Source: Salirhabdus sp. Marseille-P4669
GTDB taxonomy: Bacteria > Bacillota > Bacilli > Bacillales > Alkalibacillaceae
NCBI RefSeq assembly: GCF_900240405.1
Contig: NZ_OEQK01000001.1
Location: 124,001-188,000 of the forward strand
Direction of reading: 5' to 3'
Length of the DNA stretch: 64,000 nt
Position numbers and translations under genes: made by a program. This document shows positions 7,561-17,380 of this stretch, piece by piece (position 1 is the stretch's first letter; every line of letters starts with the position of its first letter). The notes beneath the pieces were generated by a model that worked only from the letters and a program-made list of their open reading frames with translations, had not been told where the DNA came from and ran no database searches.

Positions 7561-8455
7561 TATCCCGTCCAATAATTCGAACCTCGCGTTCTAATTCTAC
7601 CCCGAAGTTTTCTTTTACTGTTTTTTGAACATGCTCAATTAGAGAAATATAATCCTTTGCAGTTGCATTACCTTTATTTACGATAAAGCCGGCGTGCTTT
7701 GTTGATACTTCTGCATCCCCAATGGAAACACCTTGAAGCTTACTATCTTGAATGAGCTTACCTGCAAAATATCCTGGAGGACGTTTAAACACACTTCCGC
7801 ACGATGGATATTCTAAAGGCTGCTTGGACTCTCTTTTAAAGGTTAGATCATCCATTATTTCTTTAATCTTAACAGGGTCCCCTTTCGTAAGCTTAAAGGT
7901 AGCTTCAAGGACAATATAGCCATTATCGGGAACATTACTTGTGCGATAGCTTAAACCAAGATCTTCTGCCTTGATTTGGAGGAGTTCGCCTTGCTTATCT
8001 ACGGCGATGATACTCTCTAATACATCTTTCATTTCACCACCATATGCACCAGCGTTCATGTAGACTGCTCCTCCAACAGTTCCTGGAATACCACAAGCAA
8101 ATTCCAATCCTGTTAAAGACTGATTTAGTGCCTCTCTTGATACATCAATGATTCGAGCGCCGCTTTGCGCTTTGATCCAGTTTTGTTCACAGGAGATTTC
8201 AGACAGCTCTGTTAGCAAAATAACAATGCCCTCAATTCCTCCATCTTTTATAATAAGATTCGAACCATTACCTAGTATCATATAGGGAATATTGTTTTGG
8301 TTGGCATATTTCACGGTATCTGCTACTTGTTGATAATGATTTGGGATAACCAGAATATCTGCGTTTCCGCCCATTTTTGTATACGTATGCCGTTTCAGCG
8401 GCTCATTTTTCTTTAATTTGTCAGAAGGGTATATATGTTCAAGTTCGATTGTCAA
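7544..8455 (-). CDS. murB: UDP-N-acetylenolpyruvoylglucosamine reductase
   Basis: FAD/NADPH enzyme of peptidoglycan precursor synthesis. It reduces UDP-GlcNAc-enolpyruvate to UDP-MurNAc in the cytoplasm. The 303-aa length and layout fit the short type II MurB of Firmicutes. [13 protein letters not shown] and [15 protein letters not shown] form the FAD site, and [18 protein letters not shown] is characteristic. SCGSVFKRP carries the catalytic Ser, and the C-terminal EREVRIIG carries the catalytic Glu. The TTG start has AAAGGAG about 10 nt upstream. It is a single gene here, away from the mur/fts cluster, as is common in Bacillaceae. Confidence 0.95.
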   Translation of the reverse strand: MTIELEHIYPSDKLKKNEPLKRHTYTKMGGNADILVIPNHYQQVADTVKYANQNNIPYMILGNGSNLIIKDGGIEGIVILLTELSEISCEQNWIKAQSGARIIDVSREALNQSLTGLEFACGIPGTVGGAVYMNAGAYGGEMKDVLESIIAVDKQGELLQIKAEDLGLSYRTSNVPDNGYIVLEATFKLTKGDPVKIKEIMDDLTFKRESKQPLEYPSCGSVFKRPPGYFAGKLIQDSKLQGVSIGDAEVSTKHAGFIVNKGNATAKDYISLIEHVQKTVKENFGVELEREVRIIGRDKKGQA

Positions 8456-8565
8456 GTCTCAAAACTCCTTTAACCTTATTCATATAAGATTATACAGAAA
8501 ATCGATGCGAATGATAAATTAAAATTATGTTTCAAAAGGAATGTTTAATCCTTACACCTATACAA

Positions 8566-8592
8566 AAAAGGCAGAATTAAAATCTGCCTTTT
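8566..8592 (-). terminator. Terminator of cydAB
   Basis: Stem AAAAGGCAGA / TCTGCCTTTT with a 7-nt loop, immediately 3' of cydB. The A-rich left arm gives the T tract on the minus strand. Confidence 0.85.
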
Positions 8593-8598
8593 ATTATA

Positions 8599-9633
8599 TC
8601 ACTCTTTCTGTTGTAAATATCGTTTATCTTTCATGAATAAGGTCCAAAAATAGATAAACCCAGGAAACAGGATAGCAAAACCAACTATGTATGTTGTAAA
8701 TACGGCACGAAAGGAATTTGGATCTGTAAATGAAGCGCCTATTGTAATATCAGGATATATAATATATGGCAAATGCGCCTTGCCATATACATAACTTGCA
8801 ATCAAATATTGGATCGTGACAGCTACAACAGACAAACGTGGCATTCCTCGAATCTCTCTTTTAAAAATGGATGGAAGAAATAGTCCTAATCCCCCAATTA
8901 GAAAGAAACCGATAGAAACAAATAGAAGTGGCAAGTCATCCATCATCCGGTTATATAACCAAGGTGCTTCTGTTTGTAGTGTGAACATGATAAAAACAGC
9001 CATTAACAAAGTGATTGGCCCGAGAATCATGCCATCTCTTCGATAAACGTGATAGGCATCCATTTCCCCCGACGTTTTGGAATAATCAGCTAGTAACAAT
9101 GAGGATAAAAATAACGTACTCGAGATCGCAAAACCGATAAATGCATATTCATTTGGACTAGAAAAAAGCCGCTCTAGGTTTAAGTTAGCTGTACCATTTT
9201 CATAATCAATAAATTGACCATGTGTAATTGGTAACACACTTATGAGAATACCCGGAATTAAAATCCCTGTAATACCGGAAATATATGTTAAAGGCTTTTT
9301 GTACTCTGTTGCAATATTGGAAAACACTAAAAAGGCACTTCTTAATGCAAGTAATAATAAAATGACACTACCAGGTATAATTAGTATGGTACCAAGTGTA
9401 TATGTAGCCTTTGGAAATAAGCTATATACCGCAACAACTAATGCAACAATAAATGTGTTCGTTACTTCCCAGGTTGGAGACAAGTAGCGGTTTGCGATAT
9501 TCGTTGCTCTTGTTTTCTCCTTATTTAGATAAACCATTGACCAAAATCCTGCACCGAAATCCATCGTTGCCATGACAGCATAGATGAATACAAACCCCCA
9601 AAGAACGGTTATTGCAATGAGTGCATCTGTCAT
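8599..9633 (-). CDS. cydB: Cytochrome bd ubiquinol/menaquinol oxidase subunit II
   Basis: Integral membrane subunit of the cytochrome bd terminal oxidase, 344 aa, about eight or nine membrane helices. The N terminus reads ITVLWGFVFIYAVMATMDFGAGFW, with the conserved DFGAGFW. NRYLSPTWEVTNTFIV is another CydB hallmark, carrying the Trp/Glu of the quinol oxidase core. AGGAGG precedes the ATG. It follows cydA by 11 bp and shares the operon. Genes for the CydCD assembly transporter are not in the window. Confidence 0.93.
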   Translation of the reverse strand: MTDALIAITVLWGFVFIYAVMATMDFGAGFWSMVYLNKEKTRATNIANRYLSPTWEVTNTFIVALVVAVYSLFPKATYTLGTILIIPGSVILLLLALRSAFLVFSNIATEYKKPLTYISGITGILIPGILISVLPITHGQFIDYENGTANLNLERLFSSPNEYAFIGFAISSTLFLSSLLLADYSKTSGEMDAYHVYRRDGMILGPITLLMAVFIMFTLQTEAPWLYNRMMDDLPLLFVSIGFFLIGGLGLFLPSIFKREIRGMPRLSVVAVTIQYLIASYVYGKAHLPYIIYPDITIGASFTDPNSFRAVFTTYIVGFAILFPGFIYFWTLFMKDKRYLQQKE

Positions 9634-9644
9634 TATACTGCCTC

Positions 9645-11006
9645 CTAATTATTTGATCCAAATAAAGGAATTCCCTTTTCTTCAGCTCTTCGGAAATCAT
9701 CCAATACGGTATTTTTTCGGAAATAATATAAAAGTACGGTAACAACCGCAACACCTAAAATGAGATAAACACTAAAGAATAGGATAGAGAGAACTCCAAG
9801 GTCTGTTGCAGTTGTAGCTGCATCAGCAGTTGTTAAAATGCGATAAATGACCCAAGGCTGACGGCCTGTACAGGCAAATATCCAACCACTTTCAATGGCG
9901 ATGATGGCTAAAGGTCCAGAAAAAACCATTACCCAAAGATAGCTTCTCGGAAATTGCTCTTTTTTGAGAAATTTTCTCCAAATGAGTGCGAGTAAAGACA
10001 AGAGGATTAGCAGCGATCCGATACCTACCATTACATTAAATAACGTGTGAATAAATAAAGGTGGCCAGAGCTCTTCTGGAAAATCATTTAATCCAACGAC
10101 TACCGTATCAAAGCTATTCCCAGCTAAAAAGCTTAGCGCCCACGGAACTTCAATTGCCCATTTTACTTCTTGAGTTTCTCGATCCGTAAAACCACCAATA
10201 GCTAGAGGTGCGTGAGATTGAGTTTCAAAAAGCCCTTCTGCTGCTGCGAGCTTTTCCGGTTGATATTTATGTAAGTACTGAGCTGATTCATGTCCATTTA
10301 TGGCAGTTAAAAAAGCAAATATACCTCCCAAAACAAGGCTAAGGATAAGGGCTTTTTGATGAAAATGATAAAGCTTGGAGCCGTACTGATTGCGTAGCAT
10401 TTTAAAAGCAGAAACAGATGCTACTACAAATGCCCCAACAACATAAGCAGAAAAAGCGACATGTAACGCTGTAACGAAAAAGCTCGGATTAAAAAACGCT
10501 TCCCACGGATTTACATCAAAAATTCGTCCATCCTCATAGCGGAAACCTGCTGGTGTACCTTGGAACGCGTGTACATTTGTAATGAGAACAGCAGATCCTA
10601 ATGCTCCTAGTGCAACAAGTATTAAACTAATGATTCGCATCCAAGGTGCAATTCGTTCGGCAGCATATACATAAATAGACATAAAAAGTGCTTCAACAAA
10701 GAACGCGTATATTTCAATTTGGAAAGGAAGCGGCATAACGCGTCCAATGACTTCCATAAAACCTGGCCACAATAGGGATAACTGGACCCCTGCAATTGTC
10801 CCAGTAGGAATGCCTACTCCAAGTAAAACAGCAAACGCCTTTGTCCAACGCTTTGCCATTACGACGTATTCATAGTTCTTTGTCCTTTGGTAAAGAAGCT
10901 CTGCGGAAAGAATCATCATTGGTAGGCCTACACCAATAGTTGCAAATATAATATGAAAAGCCATTGTAGTGCCAAATAAAGAACGTGCTATTAGAATATC
11001 ATCCAT
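9645..11006 (-). CDS. cydA: Cytochrome bd oxidase subunit I (haem-bearing)
   Basis: Catalytic subunit of the bd oxidase, carrying haems b558, b595 and d, and reducing O2 with quinol electrons. I start it at the ATG at 11006 (453 aa): GAGAAGGACGAAG lies upstream and MDDILIARSLFGTTMAFHII is the normal N terminus. The in-frame TTG at 11048 has no binding site. Conserved segments are GTIAGVQLSLLWPGFM, INGHESAQYL with EKLAAAEGLFET (quinol loop, short form usual in Firmicutes) and CTGRQPWVIYRILTT. The enzyme supports respiration at low oxygen. Regulation is not evident from the upstream repeats. Confidence 0.93.
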   Translation of the reverse strand: MDDILIARSLFGTTMAFHIIFATIGVGLPMMILSAELLYQRTKNYEYVVMAKRWTKAFAVLLGVGIPTGTIAGVQLSLLWPGFMEVIGRVMPLPFQIEIYAFFVEALFMSIYVYAAERIAPWMRIISLILVALGALGSAVLITNVHAFQGTPAGFRYEDGRIFDVNPWEAFFNPSFFVTALHVAFSAYVVGAFVVASVSAFKMLRNQYGSKLYHFHQKALILSLVLGGIFAFLTAINGHESAQYLHKYQPEKLAAAEGLFETQSHAPLAIGGFTDRETQEVKWAIEVPWALSFLAGNSFDTVVVGLNDFPEELWPPLFIHTLFNVMVGIGSLLILLSLLALIWRKFLKKEQFPRSYLWVMVFSGPLAIIAIESGWIFACTGRQPWVIYRILTTADAATTATDLGVLSILFFSVYLILGVAVVTVLLYYFRKNTVLDDFRRAEEKGIPLFGSNN

Positions 11007-11133
11007 AAATTCTTCGTCCTTCTCATTTTTACTGTTATTGTTTTCCAATGGATTGGTAGGTATGTATTTTAAATGGAATGTTTTTTAGGTAGCAAAGGTA
11101 CATTTTTATTGTTTAGGTGGGGACGAGTTGGAC

Positions 11134-11310
11134 CTGGTCACATAGAGGTCGTCAATGAACCTGAAAACCGGAGAATAAGAAAAAACTGGTCACATAGGAG
11201 TCGTTTATGACCCCGAACCTAGGCGTATAAGTAAAAATCGGTCAAATAGACACTGTCTATGAATCCAAAACGGCTTAATAAATAAAAAACCAGGCACATA
11301 GCAATAGCAT
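11134..11310. repeat. Degenerate tandem repeat, exact 52-bp period
   Basis: The motif TGGTCACATAG and its variants begin at 11134, 11186, 11238 and 11290, exactly 52 bp apart each time. Each unit continues with GTCGT-CAATGA-like or GTCTATGA-like sequence and an A-rich end. The later part of the fourth copy is lost. Parts of each unit pair with each other (ATAGA/TCTAT in the third). It occupies most of the 500-bp gap between the amino-acid permease gene and cydA. No coding potential is visible. Confidence 0.8.
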
Positions 11311-11312
11311 AA

Positions 11313-11344
11313 GATGGTCACCAAGCAACCGCTTAGTGACCATC
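11313..11344. repeat. Inverted repeat, possible terminator
   Basis: Perfect 9-bp arms GATGGTCAC / GTGACCATC with a 14-nt loop directly after the 52-bp repeat. There is no T tract on either strand. It shares GGTCAC with the tandem repeat unit. Confidence 0.5.
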
Positions 11345-11510
11345 ATATAAACAGCTCCAAACATAATCCTAGTATCCCTATTTCTTAACAAGATAATAGG
11401 ATAATCTGCCATAACCTAATTGGATAAAATTAATAGAGATCGAATACATACAGTCGAGATTAGCAATTAAATACGAAGGCATTCGTTACATTTGCTCGAC
11501 CACTGTTTTT

Positions 11511-12899
11511 TTAATCCCTATTTAATAAACTGTGATTTTTACCATAACCAAAATAAAAGAGTAATCCAACAGCAAACCATATACTACTTGTAATCCAAGT
11601 TTCAAGAGATAATTGCGTTATTAAAAAGAAACAAAATAAGAAAGAGACTATTGGTAAAACTGGAAAAAACGGAACTTTAAAACCACCGTCGGGTATGGTT
11701 TTATCCTTTCTTAAATATATAATGCCAATCGATACAATTGTAAAGGCTAATAAAGTTCCCATGTTTACTAGTTCCGCGAGCTTAGAAAGCGGAATAAATC
11801 CAGCGCAAATGGCAATGAGAATAGCGAAGAACCAAGTGTTTTTAACTGGTGTTTGGTTCTTATCCACATCACTCATCCATTTTGGGAGTAAACCATCTCG
11901 GCCTAAAGCGTAAAGCAGTCTTGTTCCACCATAAATTAAGACGAGAATGACGGTCATCATTCCAACGATTGCCCCAAGTGAAATCATTCCTGCTACCCAA
12001 TCCTGATTAATAAATTGCATAGCAAAGCTTACGGGATCACTAACGTTTAAATTGTTGTATGGTACAATCCCAGTTAAAATCAATGAAACGGCAACGTACA
12101 ATAAGGTACATACAAATAACGAGCCGATAATTCCAATGGGCATATTTCGTTGTGGATTTTTTACTTCTTCTGCTGCAGAGGATACTGCATCAAAGCCAAG
12201 ATAGGCAAAGAAGAGAATGGCTGCTCCACTAAATACGCCATTTACCCCAAATGGCATAAAAGGTTGCCAATTTTCAGGTTGTACATAAAATATCCCAACC
12301 ACAATAAATAAAAGGATAACCCCTACTTTAACAAATACCATTATTTTATTTAATTTTGCAGATTCCTGAATGCCGAATGTTAGGACAAATGCGATTACCA
12401 AAATAATGCCGATAGCAGGTACATTGATATAGGTGCCTTCAGCTGGATTGAATGGACCTGAAATCGCAGTCGGTAATGAAATATTAAATCCTTCTAATAA
12501 GGTGGTTAAATACGAGGACCAACCTGTTGCAACAGATGCTGCAGCTAATCCGTATTCAAGTACTAACGCCCATGCAACAAGCCATGCAATGATTTCACCG
12601 AATACAACATAACCATACGTATAGGCACTTCCTGTAACTGGAACGGAGGAAGAAAATTCGGAATAGCACATGCCTGCTAATGCACAAGCAATTCCAGCGA
12701 TAATAAAGGAGAAAATAATACTAGGGCCAGAATAGGTTGCTGCAACTGTACCAGGAAGGATAAAGATACCTGTTCCAATAATAGCTCCTACTCCAAGCAT
12801 GACTAAATCGAATGACCCTAATGTTCTTTTTAGCTTTGCCTCCCCGCTTGCTTTTAATAATTGAGAAATACTTTTTCTTCTAAATAATGTATGTTTCAC
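11511..12899 (-). CDS. APC-family amino acid permease (YfnA/cationic amino acid transporter-like)
   Basis: Twelve-helix secondary transporter of 462 aa in the amino acid-polyamine-organocation family. The first helix reads LGVGAIIGTGIFILPGTVAA, with the GxG substrate-binding break typical of the family. FAYLGFDAVSSAAEEVKNPQRNMP on helix 6 and the following loop matches the CAT/YfnA subgroup. The GTG start has AGAGGG about 7 nt upstream. It is a single gene with its own upstream region. Substrate is inferred only as an amino acid. Confidence 0.88.
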   Translation of the reverse strand: MKHTLFRRKSISQLLKASGEAKLKRTLGSFDLVMLGVGAIIGTGIFILPGTVAATYSGPSIIFSFIIAGIACALAGMCYSEFSSSVPVTGSAYTYGYVVFGEIIAWLVAWALVLEYGLAAASVATGWSSYLTTLLEGFNISLPTAISGPFNPAEGTYINVPAIGIILVIAFVLTFGIQESAKLNKIMVFVKVGVILLFIVVGIFYVQPENWQPFMPFGVNGVFSGAAILFFAYLGFDAVSSAAEEVKNPQRNMPIGIIGSLFVCTLLYVAVSLILTGIVPYNNLNVSDPVSFAMQFINQDWVAGMISLGAIVGMMTVILVLIYGGTRLLYALGRDGLLPKWMSDVDKNQTPVKNTWFFAILIAICAGFIPLSKLAELVNMGTLLAFTIVSIGIIYLRKDKTIPDGGFKVPFFPVLPIVSFLFCFFLITQLSLETWITSSIWFAVGLLFYFGYGKNHSLLNRD

Positions 12900-13140
12900 A
12901 GCTGACCCTCTTTTTTCTAAGATGTATGTATAATAATATGCCTTAAATCGTTTATCGTTATAGCTTAATTTAGACTTTTTAATCTGTAAAGTGGGTGAAA
13001 AATTTTATTATTAAAAAAATTTATAGATTTGGAGAGTGATAAGTTTTTGATGAGCTTTGCATGTATGGTGCCCTATCAACCTTTTTCGATAAAAGGAATA
13101 TGCTGCATTTTTCCCTAGATAGAATCGCATAACAAGGAAA

Positions 13141-13171
13141 AACCCCTACATGATTCCATCCTGTAGGGGTT
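13141..13171 (-). terminator. Terminator of the RND exporter gene
   Basis: Stem AACCCCTACA / TGTAGGGGTT with an 11-nt loop, followed by TTTCC on the minus strand. It lies just 3' of the exporter stop. The rest of the gap 12900-13140 shows no gene. Confidence 0.85.
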
Positions 13172-13179
13172 AAGCTTCA

Positions 13180-16100
13180 TTAATTATCTTTAATGTCTTT
13201 ACGGTTTTTCTTAAATAGCTTGGATAAAGCTTCATAGACAATTGGTACGATGAATAAGGTTAGCAATGTGGAGCTTGCTAGACCGCCAATTACGGTAATA
13301 CCTAAGTCTTTTGAAACTAATCCTCCGCCACCAGATCCAATTGCTAACGGAATTAATGCGCCGATAGTTGCAATTGCTGTCATTAGGATTGGGCGAAGAC
13401 GAGTAGAACCAGCCTCAAGGATCGCTTCACGCATGGACATGCCATCACGTTCCATATGAATGATGCGGTCTACTAACACAATCGCATTTGTTACGACGAT
13501 ACCGATGAGCATTAATAATCCCATCATTACCGTTACCGATATGGTTTCGCCAGCTATGAATAGTCCAACGAATGAACCGATAATCGCAAAAGGTAAAGAG
13601 AATAGGATGGTAAATGGTGCAAGACCTTCACCAAATGTTACAACAAGAATGAAGTATACAATTGCAACTGCTGCAATCATTGCAACTCCAAGTTGTGTAA
13701 AGGTTTCTTCCATGTCTGCTGTAACCCCAGCAACACCAATTGTTACACCTTTTGGCAAATCAAGTTCGTCTATTTTTTCATCTACAGCTGCAGTAGCTTT
13801 TGAAATATCCTCATCTGTGATTGTACCAGTTACAGTCGCATAATATTCGCCACCACTACGAGCGAGTGTATTTAATGTTGTACCTTCTTCTACTGTAACA
13901 AGCTCAGATAGCGTTACAGTACCAACTGCTGTTTCTACAGGAGTAGCTAGCAATTCATCAATGTTCTTAGGTGGGTTAACCTGTTCTTGTTGAACAATGA
14001 CGTCCATTGTTTCTCCGTCTTTTTCAATCGTTGTAAGAACATCTTGTGTTGGTGATGCATTTAACAACATAACCACTTGACCAGTTGTTAAACCATATTG
14101 TAATAGGTGCTCTTGATCTACGTTAAATCGATGTTCTACATATGCATCTTCTGCACTTGAAGTAACGTCTTCAAGACCTTCTGTTTCACTCATAACACCT
14201 TCAACCATATCGACTGCTTCATATAGTTTATCTAAATCTTCACTATAGAATGTGTAGCTTACTTCATTTGATGCACCTGCCATAGAAGTAAAGTCTTGAC
14301 TCTTCCATTCACCAGATTGATCAATGTTGAATACATAATCTTTAATTTCTTCTCTTACTTCAGGGAAGTTTTCCATATCGTCATCAAAGATTACATATAG
14401 TAAAGCTCCGCCAGCAGTACCCATCATAGCTGCTTGTGTATTTCCTTCTTCCATAACGGAAAGCTGAAGAATGTCTACATCCTTACGTTTTAACAGTTCT
14501 TCTTCCACTACAGAAACGTTTTCTAAAGTTTCCTCTTCTAATTCACCTGCTTGTGGAGTGTAAGTTAAATACATAACCTTTTCTTCTTCACTACCCATAA
14601 AGCTAAAGCCAATTAGTGGAGTAAGAGCTAAACTTCCAACTAACAGAAGAACAGCAACTAATGACGTAATGATCTTGTGATTTAATGTCCATTTAAGACC
14701 CTTTTTATAAGCATTCGCTAATTTACCAGGTCCTTTATGTTGTTTCTCTGTTTTTACACTGTACAATTTCTTCTTAAACAAGAAGTGAGATAGAGCTGGT
14801 ACTACTGTTATCGCAACAAGTAGGGAAGCTCCTAATGCGAATGTCATCGTTAAAGCAAATGGCATGAATAATTCTCCAACCATTCCTCCAACAAAAATAA
14901 GTGGTGCAAATACCGCAACCGTTACTAATGTAGAAGATAGGATTGGCTTGAACATTTCTATGGTTGCTTCACGAACTAATGCGCGTCCAGATAGTTTTTC
15001 TTCTTCTAAGTGAATACGACGATATATATTTTCAACAACTACAATAGAGTCATCAATTACACGACCAATGGCAACTGTTACAGCACCGAGCGTCATAATA
15101 TTTAAGGTAATATCCATCCAGTTTAGTAACAACAATGCCATGAAAATGGATGTTGGAATAGAAATGATGGATATAATTGTTGATTTGTAGTCACGTAAGA
15201 ATAACAAAATAATCAATACGGCAATCAAACCACCAAAGAGTGCTTTTTCTACCATTGTGTTGATGGATTCTTCGATTGGCTCTCCTTGGTCTAAGGAAAT
15301 ATCAACAACAAGTCCTTCAATGTTTTCCTCTTCTTCTTCGATTAATTCTTTAACTGCATTTACAACGTCAACCGTATTATCCTGTTGACCTTTGACAATT
15401 TGAATTGCAATGGCATCTTCACCATTTGTACGAGATACAGACTCAACACGACCAACTGTTTCTACTTCTGCAATGTCGCTTAGTCTTACAAAAGGAGATG
15501 GATTTGTTTCTGTAGGAGTTACAGGAATAAGCATTTCTTTTAGCTCATCTACTGTCATGAATTTTCCATCTACCGCAACAGCTTGCTCGCCCTCTTCAAA
15601 TTCATAAAGACCTAATGAAATGGACATATCGCTTGCCTGGATCATTTCTTTAACATTTTCTTCTGTTATTCCAAGTGTAGCCATTAATTCTTCATCATAA
15701 GTAATAACGACTTCTTCTACATGTTGTCCAGTAATTGTTGCAGAAGCTACTCCATCAATCTTTTCGATTTTTGGGAGGAGAATATCATTAACTGTCGAAG
15801 TAAGTTCAACAATATCTTCTGTTGTACTACTTACACTTAATGCAACAACTGGCATCATATTCATGCTGATTGCCGTAATTTGTGGCTCATCCGCATCCTC
15901 TGGTAACGTTACACTGCTTATTGCAGCTTCAAGTTCTCGTTTCTTTTCATCCATATCTACCCCGTAGTCATACTCTACCTGAATATTTGAAAGACTGGAT
16001 GAGGAATTGGAATATACAGCTTTCACATCTTCAAGTCCCTCTATTGCCTTTTCTAATGGCATGGAGACATCTTCCATTACTTCTTCTGGTGTTGCTCCTG

Positions 16101-16257
16101 GGTATACGTCCAAAACCATTAAATAAGGAATTGATATATCAGGGATTGTCTCTGTTTTCATTTGTGTTGTAGCGTACATACCTGAAGCTGTAATTATAAT
16201 CGTTAATAACCATACGGCTAATTTATTCTTTAGTACAAAATTGACTAAACCTTTCAC
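13180..16257 (-). CDS. RND family efflux transporter, SwrC/AcrB-like
   Basis: Proton-driven exporter of 1025 aa in the plasma membrane. Layout is the usual one: helix 1, a large extracytoplasmic loop, six helices, then the same again. The proton-relay motif IGRVIDDSIVVVENIYR is intact (two Asp), and a second GIVVTNAIVLVDRI lies in helix 10. B. subtilis SwrC (YerP) is the nearest familiar relative, involved in surfactin resistance and swarming. The actual substrate here is unknown. No periplasmic adaptor or outer-membrane partner is adjacent, as expected for a Gram-positive. It is divergent from a TetR gene that shares its promoter region and very likely represses it. Confidence 0.9.
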   Translation of the reverse strand: MKGLVNFVLKNKLAVWLLTIIITASGMYATTQMKTETIPDISIPYLMVLDVYPGATPEEVMEDVSMPLEKAIEGLEDVKAVYSNSSSSLSNIQVEYDYGVDMDEKKRELEAAISSVTLPEDADEPQITAISMNMMPVVALSVSSTTEDIVELTSTVNDILLPKIEKIDGVASATITGQHVEEVVITYDEELMATLGITEENVKEMIQASDMSISLGLYEFEEGEQAVAVDGKFMTVDELKEMLIPVTPTETNPSPFVRLSDIAEVETVGRVESVSRTNGEDAIAIQIVKGQQDNTVDVVNAVKELIEEEEENIEGLVVDISLDQGEPIEESINTMVEKALFGGLIAVLIILLFLRDYKSTIISIISIPTSIFMALLLLNWMDITLNIMTLGAVTVAIGRVIDDSIVVVENIYRRIHLEEEKLSGRALVREATIEMFKPILSSTLVTVAVFAPLIFVGGMVGELFMPFALTMTFALGASLLVAITVVPALSHFLFKKKLYSVKTEKQHKGPGKLANAYKKGLKWTLNHKIITSLVAVLLLVGSLALTPLIGFSFMGSEEEKVMYLTYTPQAGELEEETLENVSVVEEELLKRKDVDILQLSVMEEGNTQAAMMGTAGGALLYVIFDDDMENFPEVREEIKDYVFNIDQSGEWKSQDFTSMAGASNEVSYTFYSEDLDKLYEAVDMVEGVMSETEGLEDVTSSAEDAYVEHRFNVDQEHLLQYGLTTGQVVMLLNASPTQDVLTTIEKDGETMDVIVQQEQVNPPKNIDELLATPVETAVGTVTLSELVTVEEGTTLNTLARSGGEYYATVTGTITDEDISKATAAVDEKIDELDLPKGVTIGVAGVTADMEETFTQLGVAMIAAVAIVYFILVVTFGEGLAPFTILFSLPFAIIGSFVGLFIAGETISVTVMMGLLMLIGIVVTNAIVLVDRIIHMERDGMSMREAILEAGSTRLRPILMTAIATIGALIPLAIGSGGGGLVSKDLGITVIGGLASSTLLTLFIVPIVYEALSKLFKKNRKDIKDN

Positions 16258-16300
16258 TTTGACACCTACCCTTTAATTGACTTAAGTTGTACATTTCCAT

Positions 16301-16329
16301 ATAATAATTGACTGACTGGTCATTGTCAA
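16301..16329 (-). promoter_or_regulatory. RND exporter promoter with embedded TetR-type operator
   Basis: On the minus strand TTGACA (16329-16324) and TATTAT (16306-16301) are separated by exactly 17 bp, a near-consensus sigma-A promoter for the exporter. The spacer contains the palindrome TGACTGGTCA (16313-16322), flanked by TTGAC...GTCAA. Binding of the divergent TetR protein there would occlude polymerase. The same segment offers TTGACT as a possible -35 for the regulator. Confidence 0.75.
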
Positions 16330-16358
16330 CGAAATACACCCTAAAGGGGGTAAATTTA

Positions 16359-17192
16359 ATGAATAAAAAACAAATCATTATAGATAAGGCATTAGAATTG
16401 TTTGCAGAGCATGGTTTTGCAGCAACTTCAGTGCAGCAAATCACGGAAAAGTGTGGTATTTCCAAAGGGGCGTTTTACTTAGTATTTAAATCAAAGGATG
16501 AGCTTGTCCTAGCTATTATTGATCAGTTTATGAGGCAGATCACATCCGATATTGACTGGATAGTCAAAAATGAAGAAATGGACGATAAACTCCTGTATCG
16601 ATTCTATTATGCCAATTTTCAATCGCTAAAACAGTATTCCAATTTTGCCAAAGCCTTTATGAAGGAGCAATCTCATACGTTAAATGAGGAACTACTTCGG
16701 AAGGTTCAATATTACAATAAAATTTTAGATGAGACGATTTCGTATATGGTGGAGCGGTTGTATGGCAATCAGGTTAAAGGAATAAAGTATGATTTAGTGT
16801 ATAGTATCAAAGGCTTTCTTAAGAATTATACAGAGCTATTTCTGTTTTTTGATCTCCCTATTGATTTAGATCGATTATGCACATCATTAGCAGAAAAAAC
16901 GGAGATTTTAGCGAAATATACAACCATACCTTTTATGTCAGATGATTTCCTTCGTATCTATCACTCATCTATAGAGAAAGAGGTTTCCACCGATTCTATT
17001 ATTGAGATGATTAACGAAAGCCTAGAGGGAATGGAGGAATCCATTAAAAGGGAATCCTTACAATTAATTAAAGAGGAATTAACCAATCCTTCTTTAAGCC
17101 CTGCACTTAAAAGAGGGTTGTTAGAAAATATTCGACAGGACTCACGTTGTAAATGGATTGCCTATTTGCTTGAGAATTTCAGTGGCTTTTAA
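16359..17192 (+). CDS. TetR/AcrR family regulator of the adjacent RND exporter
   Basis: Repressor of 277 aa. The N-terminal helix-turn-helix domain is classic: ALELFAEHGFAATSVQQITEKCGISKGAFYLVFKSKDEL. The C-terminal ~210 residues form a helical ligand/dimerisation domain, longer than in TetR itself and including a Glu/Lys-rich tail. I chose the ATG at 16359 because AAAGGGGG sits 8 nt upstream and the fold starts there. The longer frame from 16308 would run through the operator. The divergent layout suggests it controls the RND pump and itself. Confidence 0.88.
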   Translation: MNKKQIIIDKALELFAEHGFAATSVQQITEKCGISKGAFYLVFKSKDELVLAIIDQFMRQITSDIDWIVKNEEMDDKLLYRFYYANFQSLKQYSNFAKAFMKEQSHTLNEELLRKVQYYNKILDETISYMVERLYGNQVKGIKYDLVYSIKGFLKNYTELFLFFDLPIDLDRLCTSLAEKTEILAKYTTIPFMSDDFLRIYHSSIEKEVSTDSIIEMINESLEGMEESIKRESLQLIKEELTNPSLSPALKRGLLENIRQDSRCKWIAYLLENFSGF

Positions 17193-17380
17193 GAAGAAAT
17201 TACCTCCTAGCTTTCGATAATACCTATGATTTGGAGGCATTTTTACCAAGAAGAATATTTTATTGAAATAATTTAAAGATAAACCAAATCTTACCAAAAA
17301 AATGGTACGTTTAATAGATTGCTTTTTTATTAGAATCACATTAATGTTATAAATGGACTACACTATAAGGAGCATTAGAT

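Noticed and set aside
15882-16172. Plus-strand 96-codon frame opposite the RND exporter
   Set aside because: Leu/His/Pro-rich translation of the antisense strand within a well-supported gene. Same for the other frames opposite this gene.
17192-17380. Terminator after the TetR gene (CCTCC/GGAGG around 17205-17240)
   Set aside because: Only five base pairs with a long loop. Too weak to list.
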